A stretch of DNA of 64,000 nucleotides, from the NCBI GenBank assembly GCA_001695595.3, contig MBPM02000015.1:930001-994000 (forward strand), written 5' to 3'. Below, one piece after another: positions 45,105-56,400 of the stretch; positions within the stretch are counted from its first letter, which is position 1; each line of letters opens with the position of its first letter. Under the pieces are notes generated by a model. That model saw only the letters and a list, made by a program, of their open reading frames with translations, had not been told where the DNA came from and made no database searches. Position numbers and translations under genes: made by a program. Source of the stretch: Plasmopara viticola. Taxonomy: Eukaryota; Oomycota; Peronosporomycetes; Peronosporales; Peronosporaceae.

Positions 45105-48100
45105 GGTGTAGGAACTGAAAAGTTGGTAAAGGTATCTCGTAGTAGAGGATGTGACGCCAAGATGTTGAAATGAAAAATGACTTCTAGCGGGCTAATTATT
45201 GTGTCTAGCCCCGCACTCTTGTGTGACAATTAGTTCTTGGTGGTAGTTGTTGCTCAGTAAGTGAAAGGGTGTCGGTTCTAAAAAATAAAGTCTAAGCGTT
45301 GGTGTCAAAGCGTGCGATACGTCATTGTACGCAATCTTAAAGCATTTGCTGAATGTTTGGACTCATCTTATATCTGATGCCCTGAAACAACCTATTCGAA
45401 TTTTTCACTGTATTGTCCAGCTCCCGCCATCTAACTTCAAGTTTTGCGGACCTGCAAGCGTAGAGCTGCGTGATTGAAAGTATTAATGTTTTTCGATACA
45501 GCGTGTCTATTTATCTTTTTTCGACAATATAGTATAGTGTTTTTGTACGATCAAGATCGAAAAAGCTTGCTAGTTTCTTGCCCAATATTGACATCTTGCT
45601 TCGAATTTTTTTTCAATTGCAAACGTTCGAACCGTGATAGCGCACCCGGTTAAAGAGGAACGCGGTCTGCATTGCCGGAGTTGATTCACTGTTCATGGGT
45701 TGCGGAATCTTGGAAAGTCTCGAGTCCTTTCGCCCAAGCCTATACCCATCCTTGAAGCTATACTCATCCTTGAAGCACCCATGTGCATGGGTTCTTAAAG
45801 GGCATAAAGCCGTAGGCAAAAGTTTCTCAGTGCCATGTGTCTTGTGCCTCTCTTGCCGGATACATTGAAGTAAAAAGAGGTTGAACTTAAATTTAAGACT
45901 CCAGGAGCAGTTTGCCGGTTTAGAATCCGACCAAATTAAAGTAAATATGCATCGGGGTGAGCTACGGAGGGGTGGCTGTTCACAACATCGGGAATTATTG
46001 CTCAAGTTTTCTCGGCAGCAATTAAAAAATTTTCTTGTTCCTACATCCCACTATGCTATATATGTATGGCCGCGACAGCACGAAATACTAAAAGGTACCA
46101 TACGTTTCAGCGGCACATATGGAGCACATACGCATCGATGTGAATGGTTGTCTCAGTAATGTCTTTTAAATAGCACGCGTAATCTGCAAGTTTCTGTAGC
46201 CAAAGAGGACTGAGCATATTAGAGTAACACTGGAAATTAATAGACAGATAAATTTGAATGACATAGGAAGCCAAGTGTCAACATAAAGTCGGTTTCACCG
46301 TGATGATAACTAAAAAGGCCGCAATGCTTACTAATGTGAACGGGAACGCATACGTTTGTGTGCCCGCTGCAATGGTGTCAGCACGCTGAATGAGCCGGTC
46401 TCATATTTTCCAACAACCCGTCCGGTATATTGAATCGGCGACACATCCTCCGGTTTTTACAAGCCGTGTTCGCTGCTTAATCTCGAAGCGCTTGAAAAGC
46501 ACTTGAGTAATTCAATATTTCATGTAGCGAGGTTACATGAATCCAGTGTAAATCACACTAATAGTGTAACAAGGGCCAAAAGATTGTAAATGTAGGACAT
46601 TAAGTTTAAATGAAGCTTAGCTCACATTTAAAAACATACAAATTCCATTAGATTGAGGACTAAGTAGCGCTCAGATAGCGATCTAAGACTCTTATTGACT
46701 TTATATATAGAGCGAGATCAGAGAGTTTGCTCGTCAAACACATAGCTACAACATCACTCCGCTGAGCTTAGTAGCATTTAGAGTAAATCTACACCCAAGT
46801 CATTAAGACTGTTGCTCCTTAGGACTAAAGCTGTATGCTCATTTGTTTTAAGTCATGCAACAGGCTGGATATGCTGACAGCCTTCTCGAGCCAGAAATGT
46901 GCAACATTTGCTTGCACAAAGAACATATGTGATCAATGCATTTTGTAAGCCCTTTTTAGCTGAAAGAGCACTCTGTCAGAGCGTTTTCAGCGGAAATGAC
47001 TCCAAAAACGGATGCTCAGCCAAGTCAAATTTGAAAACGGTTATCGGTAAGACCTTCAAAGAAAAGTAAGAATAATCTTCTGACTCAAGTTTGGGGGGGG
47101 GAATTAAAATGACTATGATGCTCGCCTTGCTTAGAGCGAAGAGAGCGAAGTAGCAGAGTGGCTCTGTCTGTGTTGCAACTTAATGAACGACCGCGTCAAT
47201 GGGCACTAGCGCGCAATATTTCAGTCGAGTCGTTGTTTTTCGTCTTGATTCGAGCTAAACCTTCAGCTAGCACATTTTTTTGCCGCCAAACTACGCGTAC
47301 GGTGTGACGCCACACTTCTATGCAGGCCGACATAGTTAAGGAGACTGTAAAGGCTGTTAAAGAGTTACAGATTGTTCAGTGCAGAATTACTGAGAAGTCT
47401 CTTTCGGAAGAATTGCAATCACTGTGCTTACTAGGAAAATCTGCGGCGTGCGCGGCCTGTACGTAAATAATCAATCTCATCAGAGGAGTCGTTAGAAGTA
47501 TTATTGAATGCCGAGCCTTGCTCTTGATGGCACGGGTAGGCGGAGACGCACAGAGCCAGGACCTATCGGGTGTTCCGGACTTTAAGGGCTCAGCTGATGA
47601 GAAGGATACAGACTTTCGAGTTTAGAGGCAGCACAAGAGAATCCGTCACTATTTCATCTGTGGTAGTACGCGCCATTTGAGGCTGCAGGTGCCCCTGCAC
47701 CAAGCGCACTACTTTTGCGAAACCGAACTCCAGTCACTCGGGGCTCTGCTGGGTATGAACAACCTTTTATTGATTTGACAGGGCCAAGTCCTGATTTCTA
47801 TAGCACGGATTGTGTCTGCAAACCTGACTTCGCGGATGTTAAGGCATCCTTGAGGGGTTGTAGTAAGTTGCAATTTTTCTCGTCGACTCTGAGATGTCGG
47901 GTAATTACCATCGATTATTCAAATTCAGTCATATGCTGAGCTCTTACGAGCACATCAATGTGTTGTTGTCACTCTTCGCATCGAGACAGAAACGTGTTCA
48001 CCATACCAAGACTCCCACTGAGTCCAGACAAACGCTGTTCGGCTCTAAACTTATGTGCAAGGTATGATATCATTCCACGTATAGCGTGGCCGTAGCATTT

Positions 48101-49057
48101 CGAACCCAAAATAAAAAATCGACTGGAAACTTAATGACACAGGTTTTGGCGTGATCGGAGCTTTGGTAAGCCATGAACTTGCTTTTTTTTAATTAAAAAC
48201 GCTATCGAGCACCGCACTGAATCAGTCAGTGTAATAAGTCTGAAGCACCAGAAGTAGGCACTTAAGACATCAAGTAGAGTGGCTCAGTACGTAGAGCAAC
48301 CGGTGCTCATACGCAAAACAATACGGGCGAGTCCCTATCATTAAGCGTAGAAAGGCTCATAAACGATAAGGTAGTGAGCTTAGCAGACATACCAGCTGCA
48401 TGCTGTGAGCGGCGTTATTATCGTTTGGCCAAGACGTCAAAGGCGGGACCCTGTCAATGCACAAAGAGTGCCCGCTTTCTATGGGTGGCTATAGACCAAG
48501 GCTTTTCAGGACGAGGCTCTAAGATTAAACATGGTCTCACTCGTAGTGGCTCCAGACAGTCAAAGCATATTGAATTTGCTTCTATTTTACCATTAATCGT
48601 GCCGATATGCCTTTCTTTGGCTATGTGCTAACGTTGTATACTGACATATACCATTCCCATCCAAAGGAAGACGCCCTAAGCGTCATTCATCGCCGTATCT
48701 TCCATTAAGATACTGGTGATCCCGAAGAAACGCTCTGTACGGTACTTTTACTATATGTGATTTATAAATCTTGGTAATTTTAACACCTTCGATGAGGAAA
48801 ACAAAAAAAGTGCTCTGAGGCCGATGTGGTCACGACGTTTGTTAGCCGCCGACGTAAATCTTTTTGACAACATCCAGCAATGCGTACCATGTGTAATTAC
48901 GCTTCTTCCAAGATAAACGAGAGCTTTCAACTCAGTGCAAGAACTAAGAACGTGTTAAATGAGATGGCCGGAACAAAGTGTGATTGTCATTGTCAACTTC
49001 GCACGGACGTGATCGAGACGAAGATACCCGATTGCCTCAAGGAGGCCTTGAAAGTGT
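45105..49057. other. Gene-poor 4-kb region upstream of the copia element
   Basis: Just upstream of 45104 this stretch carries the GH17 promoter. Overlapping opposite frames at 45613-46005 (-) and 45881-46159 (+) show no recognisable domain. A decayed tRNA-like sequence lies near 48273-48340. From about 48370 to 49068 the plus strand has frame-shifting coding-like segments (for example MPFFGYVLTLYTDIYHSHPK near 48608) that suggest an unidentified pseudogene into which the copia element inserted. A run of nine G is near 47093-47101. Confidence 0.35.
48273..48340 (+). other. Decayed tRNA-Met-like sequence
   Basis: The stretch gtggctcagtacgtagagca has a good D-arm: stem GCTC at 48282-48285 pairs with GAGC at 48294-48297. 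It is followed by ccggtgctcatac, where CAT could be a Met anticodon, and by gggcgagtccc, which resembles a damaged B box. The anticodon and acceptor stems do not pair properly. It is a tRNA relic or the head of a tRNA-derived SINE, not a functional tRNA. Confidence 0.3.
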
Positions 49058-49062
49058 TATTA
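49058..49062. repeat. Target-site duplication of the copia element (left)
   Basis: tatta at 49058-49062 is repeated at 53420-53424, directly outside the two LTRs. A 5-bp duplication is the standard product of Ty1/copia integrase. Confidence 0.88.
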
Positions 49063-49208
49063 TGTTAACATTACACCGCTGAATGCATGTTGAACAGGTG
49101 GATGGCTTCACAGTAATTACAAGTACGTCACAATTAGTAATTACATATGGTAGCCGTTCATTGGTCAGGATAAATATATTCACTTCGGTTTTTACTTTCT
49201 TCTCAACA
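49063..49208 (+). repeat. 5' LTR of the copia element
   Basis: 146 bp, beginning tgttaacattacaccgctga and ending ttctcaaca, with the usual TG...CA borders. It contains a tata-like ataaatatatt box near its 3' part, a plausible promoter. It reads identical to the 3' LTR. Confidence 0.95.
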
Positions 49209-49250
49209 GGTTAACAGCCGCAACAAGCTCAAGCAACGTTCTCGCCCAAT

Positions 49251-49920
49251 ATGAACAAGCGCACCGAAGTCCTCCTAGGAAGTGGTAACTATTACCACTG
49301 GGAGTTTAACATGAGGATGACCCTGGCGCGGAAGGGTCTCCTGGGACACATCATGGCCGTCAAGGAAGAGAAGGACGTCACGGAGGCGTGGCTGGTTAAT
49401 GATGCCAAGGCGCTAGGCATCATTGCTCAAGGCGTTGAGATCCAGCACCAGACCAAGATTCGGTCGGCTACGCGTGCTATGGAGGCGTGGGGAACCCTCC
49501 GCGATTTCTACAATCGCTAGACTCTTCACAATCGTGTTGTGATGACTCGTCGACTACATGAGTTCAAGATGGAAAGTGGAACAAGCATGGCAGAGCATCT
49601 GGACTCTTTTGACGAGCTAGCGGGAGAGCAAATTGATGGTCACGCCAGCTGGTGGTACTTCTCAGCAGTCTACCTTCGGAGTATGACTTGATTTCGTCGA
49701 TTGTGGAAATGCAAGGGATATTTCGCTGATAGAAGTCAAGGAGAAGCTGCTCAAAGAGTCGGAGAAGCTGCAGAGGAAAGAAGATACAGAGAAAGCGTTT
49801 CGCGTAAATGGAAATGGAAATGCTAGAAGATTCAAAGGTGGACGGGACAATGGGCGAAAGGGTGGTCCTCCACGCAATAACGGCGGATTCAAGGGCAAGT
49901 GCTTCAACTGAGACCAGTTT
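49251..49920 (+). pseudogene. gag: copia gag (stops and frameshifts)
   Basis: ATG at 49251 opens MNKRTEVLLGSGNYYHWEFN, matching the DUF4219/UBN2-type N-terminus of copia Gag. The frame stops at TAG 49518-49520 but continues coding-like in the same frame (VVMTRRLHEFKMESGTSMAE). Frameshifts near 49645 and 49712 follow, with LVVLLSSLPSEYDLISSIVE and then SLIEVKEKLLKESEKLQ in other frames. The CCHC zinc knuckle has lost its second Cys: KCFN is followed by TGA (49909-49911), then DQFGHMKRNC. Confidence 0.85.
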
Positions 49921-50409
49921 GGACATATGAAGCGGAACTGCCCGGCCGGTAAAAGATTCAAAAGCGACGACACGGTGTTTGCTGTTGGTGAAGGGAAGTC
50001 ATCAGGATGGCTGATTGACAGTGGAGCAACTTCCCACATGACCCCGCACAGAAAGCACTTGTTTGATTACAAGGGCCTAGAAGCTAGCATCGAAGTTACG
50101 ATTGCAGACGGGAAGAAGTTGCTTGTCAAAGGAGCCGGCACGGTAAAATTGACTGGTTTGAACGGAATGAGGATTCGCATGGTTGAAGTTCTGCACATTC
50201 CCGGACTCGACAGAAGGTTGCTGTCAGTTGGAACAAGAAGCAAGCAATTGCGTCGGGCACAAAAGATGGAAAGTCGTATTTTCTTGACTGTGAGCAAGAA
50301 GAAGCATGTCTCGTTGAATATACCGGGGCTGACAATCAGTGGGAGCTTTGGCATGCACGCATGGGGCACCCAGCAAGGTTGTGCTGATCAGGACACAGCG
50401 ATTAACTAA
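49921..50409 (+). pseudogene. pol: copia protease and pre-integrase region
   Basis: The frame continues from the zinc knuckle (GHMKRNC) into the aspartic protease active site, GWLIDSGATSHMTPH (DSG triad present), and an ADGKKLLVKGAGTVKL segment. The pre-integrase motif WELWHARMGHPAR lies just before a frameshift near 50384, where the protein moves to the frame of the integrase. Confidence 0.88.
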
Positions 50410-52516
50410 TGGTATCCCAATTATCAAGCAAAGTGTGGAAATATTGTGTGCCGGGTGTTTGAAGGGCAAGCAGACGATCACGGTGTTTCCGTCTCGTTCA
50501 ATGACAAAGACGACACGTGTGTTGGAGCGTGTTCACACAGATGTCATGGGGCCAATGCGAACTATCTCGAAGGGTGGTGCCAAATACATTCTCACGTTTG
50601 TGGATGACTTTTCACGATATGTTGCAATTTTTCTGATCAAGAGCAAGAGTGAAGTGGCTGGCAAGTTCAAGGAGTTTCTGACATTATACGAAAGCCAGTG
50701 GGGTGCACGACTAAGATGTTTGCGATCCGACAACGGAACCGAGTTCGTAAATAAGAAAATGGCAGGAATATGTCAAGAGAACGGCATTGTACACCAGCGC
50801 TCCGTCCCATACAGCCCGCAGCAGAACGGAGTAGCGGAGCGTATGAACAGGACAATTATGGAGAAAGCCCGCAGCATGTTACACTACAAGAGCGTATCTA
50901 CGGAATGGTGGGCGGAAGCGGTAAATACAGCGGTTTATTTAATTAATCGCTCCAGCAATACGGTCCATCCTGACACAACGCCGTATGAGCTAGTTTTCAA
51001 AATGAAGCCTCGAATGGATCACCTGCGCGTATTCGGTTCGCAAGACTACGCTCATATTGACGATGTGGAACGGACCAAACTGGAACCCAAGAGCTTCAAG
51101 TGTATGTTTCTTGGCTATGCAGAGAATGTCAAGGGCTATCGCGTGTTTGACTTGGAGAATGCCAAGATTAAAGTGATCCGCTCTGTAAAGTTGGATGAGC
51201 GTGAGGTGGGCGGCATCTACGACACGCAAGAGCTTAAGCCGGAAACAATTGTTCAAGTAGTTAAGGATGGTGATGAAGTCAATGTTCAGCATCAAGTGGA
51301 TCGACAGTCAGTTCCGGACGATCCCATGGGAGCTGTCGAAGAGACAGTCGAGGATGTCAATATGGAGGATGTAAATCGTACGCCAAGCGCCGTTGTACAG
51401 CGGCTAATGCCTTCTGAGAGCCCTGTACGAAACGGGTTTGAGCTAACGGAGTATCATCAACCTTCCCAAGTGCAACAAGAAGATCGTTTGGTGTTTCGGC
51501 CTGAATTGGAGCGAACACGAATAAGACGTGAGCCAGTGCTAATGCTAAGAAACGATTCCGATGGTGGAGAGTCAACAGAAGGCAGTGAGGGCCCACCGAC
51601 TCCAAAGCGTGCTAGGATTGACGAAGATGGACTAATTGCGGAAGCCTTTCTTGCCTACGCTGTGAATATTGACGATGATATGGACTCACCAACTACTTAT
51701 ACTCAAGCAATGGCAAGCGACGATGCAATGAAATGGCGTGAAGCAATGGATGCTGAGCTTCGCTCTCACGAAGAGAATAAAACGTGGACATTGCAGCCAC
51801 GAGGGAAAATTGGACGCGCAATTGGATCACGATGGGTATTTGCCAAAAAGCGTGATCAGAATGGCGCTATCGTGCGATACAAGGCACGACTAGTCGCGAA
51901 AGGTTTCAAGCAGAAGTATGGCGTTGACTTTTTCGAGACATATTCCCCGGTTGCCAACATGAATTCGATCCGAATAATTCTCGCGGTATGTGTTGAATGT
52001 GGCTATCAAATGGAACAGCTGGACGTCGACACGGCTTTTCTTAATAGCGTGTTGACGGACAACGTTTTTATGGAAGTTCCGCTTGGTGTCGACAACGCTC
52101 AAGGATACATATGTCAACTAAACAAGGCCATTTACGGACTTAAGCAAGCAGCGAGTGCCTGGAACAAGACAATACATCGTGTCTTCGTCAGGAATGGCTT
52201 TAAGAGTTGCGGAGCAGATCAATGTGTTTATGTCAAGAGAACTAAAGAAGGTTTTGCTTACGTTGGACTATATGTGGATGACATGATTATCGCAGCAAAA
52301 AGCAGCAAAGAATTAAATCAAGTAAAGGGAGTACTCAAGAATGCTTTCAAGATGAAGGAGCTTGGTCAGGCGGAATTTATTTTGGGTATGGAAATTGATC
52401 ACGACAGGTCAGCTCAAATTTTGATGATCAAACAGACTCGCTACATCGATGACGTGGTCAAGCGATTCGGTCAACAAGATGCCAAAAGTGTTGAAAACCT
52501 TGCGTATCAGGATTGA
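50385..52516 (+). pseudogene. pol: copia integrase and reverse transcriptase
   Basis: After the frameshift near 50384 an open frame of about 700 codons runs to 52516. It contains the integrase zinc-binding end (LCAGCLKGKQT) and the catalytic D-D-E core: HTDVMGPM, RSDNGTEFVN and PQQNGVAERMNRTIMEKARS. An acidic linker follows, then the reverse transcriptase: WREAMDAELRSHEENKTW, RYKARLVAKGFKQ, QLDVDTAFLN and the catalytic YVDDMII. The frame breaks shortly after LMIKQTRYIDDVVKRFG. Confidence 0.93.
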
Positions 52517-52558
52517 AGCTGTCGTCAAAACAGTCACCCACAACGGAAGAGGGCGACA

Positions 52559-53260
52559 ATGCGATCAAAGCCTTATCGCTCTTTGATTAAATGCTTGCTG
52601 TACATAACGACATGCACTCGGCCTGATATTGCTTACGTACTGACGCAGCTGCCACGTTTTCTGGAAAACCCAGGACTACAACATTGGAGCGCAGCAATTC
52701 GAGTAGTACGGTATCTGAAGACCACGCGTCAAATCGGTATCGTCTACCGAGGAACTGGAAGCGTTACGGTCAAGGCATACTCGGATGCAGATTGGGGCAG
52801 CAACACGGATGACAGACGCTCGGTCTCGGATATTATAATCATGATTGCAAGCGCACCAGTGGTATTTAAGTCGAAGTACCAGCGGACAGTTGCGCTGAGC
52901 TCAGCGGAAGCTGAGTATATGGCTCTCAGCTTATGCACACAAGAAGTTCTTTGGACGCGGGCAATGCTAAAGGACATGGGTCACGAGCAAGTTGAAGGCA
53001 CACAGGTTTGGGAAGACAACCAGGGTGCGATTGCGTTAGCCAATAACGCCGGATACCATGCTAGGACGGAGCATGTGGACATCAAGCACCGCTTTATTCG
53101 TGAGAACGTGCAAGAAGGACTGTTGAAGATCGAATATATCGACACGAAGAATCAGCTTGCAGATATGCTGACGAAGGCAGTTGGGACCAAGATGCTTAAG
53201 TATCTGCGCGAAGCCACCGGAATCAAGACCAAGTCAGCAACAAAGGACACACAGCATTAG
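52559..53260 (+). pseudogene. pol: copia connection and RNase H
   Basis: A 233-codon frame starts after two frame changes (near 52508 and 52558). It has KPYRSLIKCLLYI and TRPDIAYVL, then RNase H motifs AYSDADWGS, SSAEAEYMALS, WEDNQGAIALANN and HVDIKHRFIRE. It stops just before the polypurine tract, as expected for the end of a copia polyprotein. Confidence 0.9.
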
Positions 53261-53273
53261 CGGTGAGTGGGAG

Positions 53274-53419
53274 TGTTAACATTACACCGCTGAATGCATG
53301 TTGAACAGGTGGATGGCTTCACAGTAATTACAAGTACGTCACAATTAGTAATTACATATGGTAGCCGTTCATTGGTCAGGATAAATATATTCACTTCGGT
53401 TTTTACTTTCTTCTCAACA
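53274..53419 (+). repeat. 3' LTR of the copia element
   Basis: 146 bp reading the same as the 5' LTR, starting tgttaacattacaccgctga and ending ttctcaaca, followed by the right tatta duplication at 53420-53424. Confidence 0.95.
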
Positions 53420-53424
53420 TATTA

Positions 53425-56400
53425 GCCACCAAGCTTAACTTTTGAGTAGCACAATTAGAAAATTACCTACAGAACCAGGGTCCATCAGGGAGATCGGCCT
53501 CTAAGGATCTCAGAGAAAAGGAGAGATTGACCTTTGAGCTACGAGCTGGTGTTGCAGGCACGTCGATGTTTCATAAATGATTGCTTCCGCCGCTTGCAGC
53601 TTGTTTTGTCCTAAATAATGACAGCTACACTGAAAAAAATGGTATTTAATCGTCTGGTATGCCACGAAAAAAGGGCAGCATCAATTAGGACTACGAATTG
53701 CTACGTTTTGCTGACTCTCGTAGGAAAAAAAAGGTCGACAGAGCTTGACCGCTAATGATTTTATTATGCGTGTCTACAACCGAAACTTGGTCATTGTTTT
53801 GAAAGCCATTGAGGGTATCAATAAGCCAAACGATGCCCTTGTCGACTCGAAGGCGTCGGGCAATTACTTCCGATGTTTTCCTAAATTTACAAGTTGAAGA
53901 AAATTTTCCGCTGACCGAGCACACCAATGTTACATTGTCACCCCATTTCTTTGCAACAGAGACCTAGGCATTGCACCTTGATCTTTTTTCCGATCACGTC
54001 AAACCCTGCTTAGCCTTGAATCTATGACCTCATCTTGGATATTGCATGCCCAGGTCCAGGACTGATTAGAGATCAAAGACTTCACGTGCACCCTGCTTTG
54101 CTTCTGACAGAGCTTTGTTAAGTCAGTCACCCACCCATCTGTGCTAAACTTTCTTTTGTCACGGAAACTAGACCAGGTAGATTGACAAATTCAAATCATT
54201 AAAATGTCGGAAATGGACACATATGATGTCGAAAACACGAATTTAGAATTTGTATGGTCTCACGAAGCACTGAGCGATGCTCGCGAAAGCATCATCTGAT
54301 GCATGCAGATGGTGACATGGTTGCCTTCAAGCCAGTACAATAGGGTTGTTGCTCTATCAGTGTACGTGGCGTGGCCCGCAGACATATGAGCGAAGGCTAT
54401 ATCACACAGCTTTTGCAGTATGTCATGGGTGACAAAGCTGGCTTCAAGACAAGGCAGCGTGTGCCCTACGCTATATGTAGAGTGGCACTTTATGAGACGT
54501 TTGGAGTCTAATAACAGCGCTATGACTGATTTTTTTTCAAGCCGTCAGGGAAGAGGCTTTGATAATGCACGTTGAGTGACATATTGATCTTGGGGCAGTG
54601 CTTGTAAAACTATTTAAGCGTTCGACTCTGTTGACGCACGTGAAGTGCCACTCTATCTCCTGATTTACGCTTGCTGTGAACAGCCTTTGCTGCATACCCG
54701 ATTAGCTTTAGGCAAAGGCGTTGCGGGAAACACTTAAGGTCTAGTGTGATCGGTATGACATGCAACGTTAATGGCAAGCTTATTCGCTCGATGGCAGCTG
54801 TGAAATAAAAAGGCTGTCTAGCTGATCTTATCACGGATGCGTAAGGGAGCTCCCATAACTACCTTTCACACTTATACAAATCAATTTAATGTGTCGGTGA
54901 TGATACAAACGATTGATACGAAATGTACTGATAGACTATACAAAATGCTTGTATACTCATAACCTGAATGTATGCGGCAGATATCTGAATATTATTTGTG
55001 ACAATCTTCAAGCAACCGAACGAATAGCTGTGGCTTATCAGGACTGATTCTAAAGTCCATCGACGTTTTTGCACCTACCGATTTGCTTCAGTAAGCTTAC
55101 ATCCAATGCACAATGAATTACTTAGAGCTTTTATTCCGGTAACACTGATTCAAAGGCATCGCAACAACTGCCTCTCCAGATACCTCTGCGAGGCGGTGTA
55201 GTATTCACCACTCTACCGTGTATTTCAGAATACTTTTTTTAAATGGCCTTAGCTCATTGCAAAACGGTTCGTGGGAAGAAGTTTAAAGTATGATCGTATA
55301 CTCAGCTTGAGACGATGCTGCACTCATCATAATGAACTCAAGTGCTTTGACTTAGCAAATTAAACTTTGTCGACTACATTTTGAATAAGGTTGTGTAGTC
55401 TGACCTCTGTAAATCTCTCTATTTTTTAATTAAAGACAAGTAGATCTTAGGTGGTCTTTCTAGATGAAGATCAAATACACGTTTCTTTTATTGTTAATGT
55501 GCTTTAGAAACGCAGTGCTTCATCTCATGTATCAGGAGAAATCATTACACAAAGTGTGTTGAGGACAAAATTTCAATTGTGAGAGATTATGAGACCCGTT
55601 AAGGATGCTCGTCAGACACTTCACTCGCTACATGTATTGAGTGACATGGTGGGCTTTGAGAGCTATGCTAGATTGCGCGTGGAGAAGCGTAAGATCAAAG
55701 CTTCAGGTCATATATTTGCCGAAGTCGAGATTCCGGGGGAACACGTCAAGTTTGGCACCATTGCAAGCTTATTCTAGTCTCCAATGTCATCGTTGAACAT
55801 CAGGCATAATAACTTTATTTGCTTTTTTCCTGCATTCCGTCGTCAGTATTCTGTCGATGATTCTTTTAGCCTCGCGCACGGTGTTTTCATGAGAAGCTCG
55901 AACTTTTTTTTAGCTTAAAGAGCGTTATATGGAATTCGGGATGAACTAACTTAGAGCTAGAGGTACCATGAAATTCTCACAAATCGACTGAGTGATACAA
56001 GTTTATTTTTGTTTTGAGTGCAGTCAGCGAAAACGCAAACATGTACGGATAATAAGCTGTGTGTGTCCTTATAGCTATGACTGCAAAATCAACCACAACT
56101 GCAATAAATGACTCAAATGGTCACTTGGGCCTGCTTATCCAGCTTGCACTGAAAGGATTGTAGTTTAATCGAAATGCACACGCTTTCGGCGTAATATTTA
56201 ATGCTCAATGTATCAAGACTACTGACCTGGTCATCGGTGGTAGAATCCGAAGCCAAAATATGGACCGAGTTCTTAACAGATTGAGTAAGGGATTGTATTA
56301 TAGTCTTATCTCATGAAAGCAGGAGAGTGAAATTAAATAACACGTGATGTATGAATGAACCCTAGGCATCAAGTCGCTAGCATCGACATAAGAAATGTAA

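Larger units (their letters stand above)
49063..53419 (+). mobile_element. Full-length Ty1/copia LTR retrotransposon, coding region broken
   Basis: A 4357-bp element bounded by 146-bp LTRs and a tatta duplication. Domain order is gag, protease, integrase, reverse transcriptase, RNase H, which is diagnostic for copia (Pseudoviridae) rather than gypsy. The two LTRs read the same base for base by eye, so the insertion is young. The coding region nevertheless carries at least two in-frame stops (49518 and 49909) and about five frameshifts. It is therefore non-autonomous unless these are sequence errors. A purine-rich stretch (gcggtgagtgggag) just before the 3' LTR is the likely polypurine tract. 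The base following the 5' LTR begins ggttaacagccgc; I could not match it to a tRNA primer. Confidence 0.95.
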
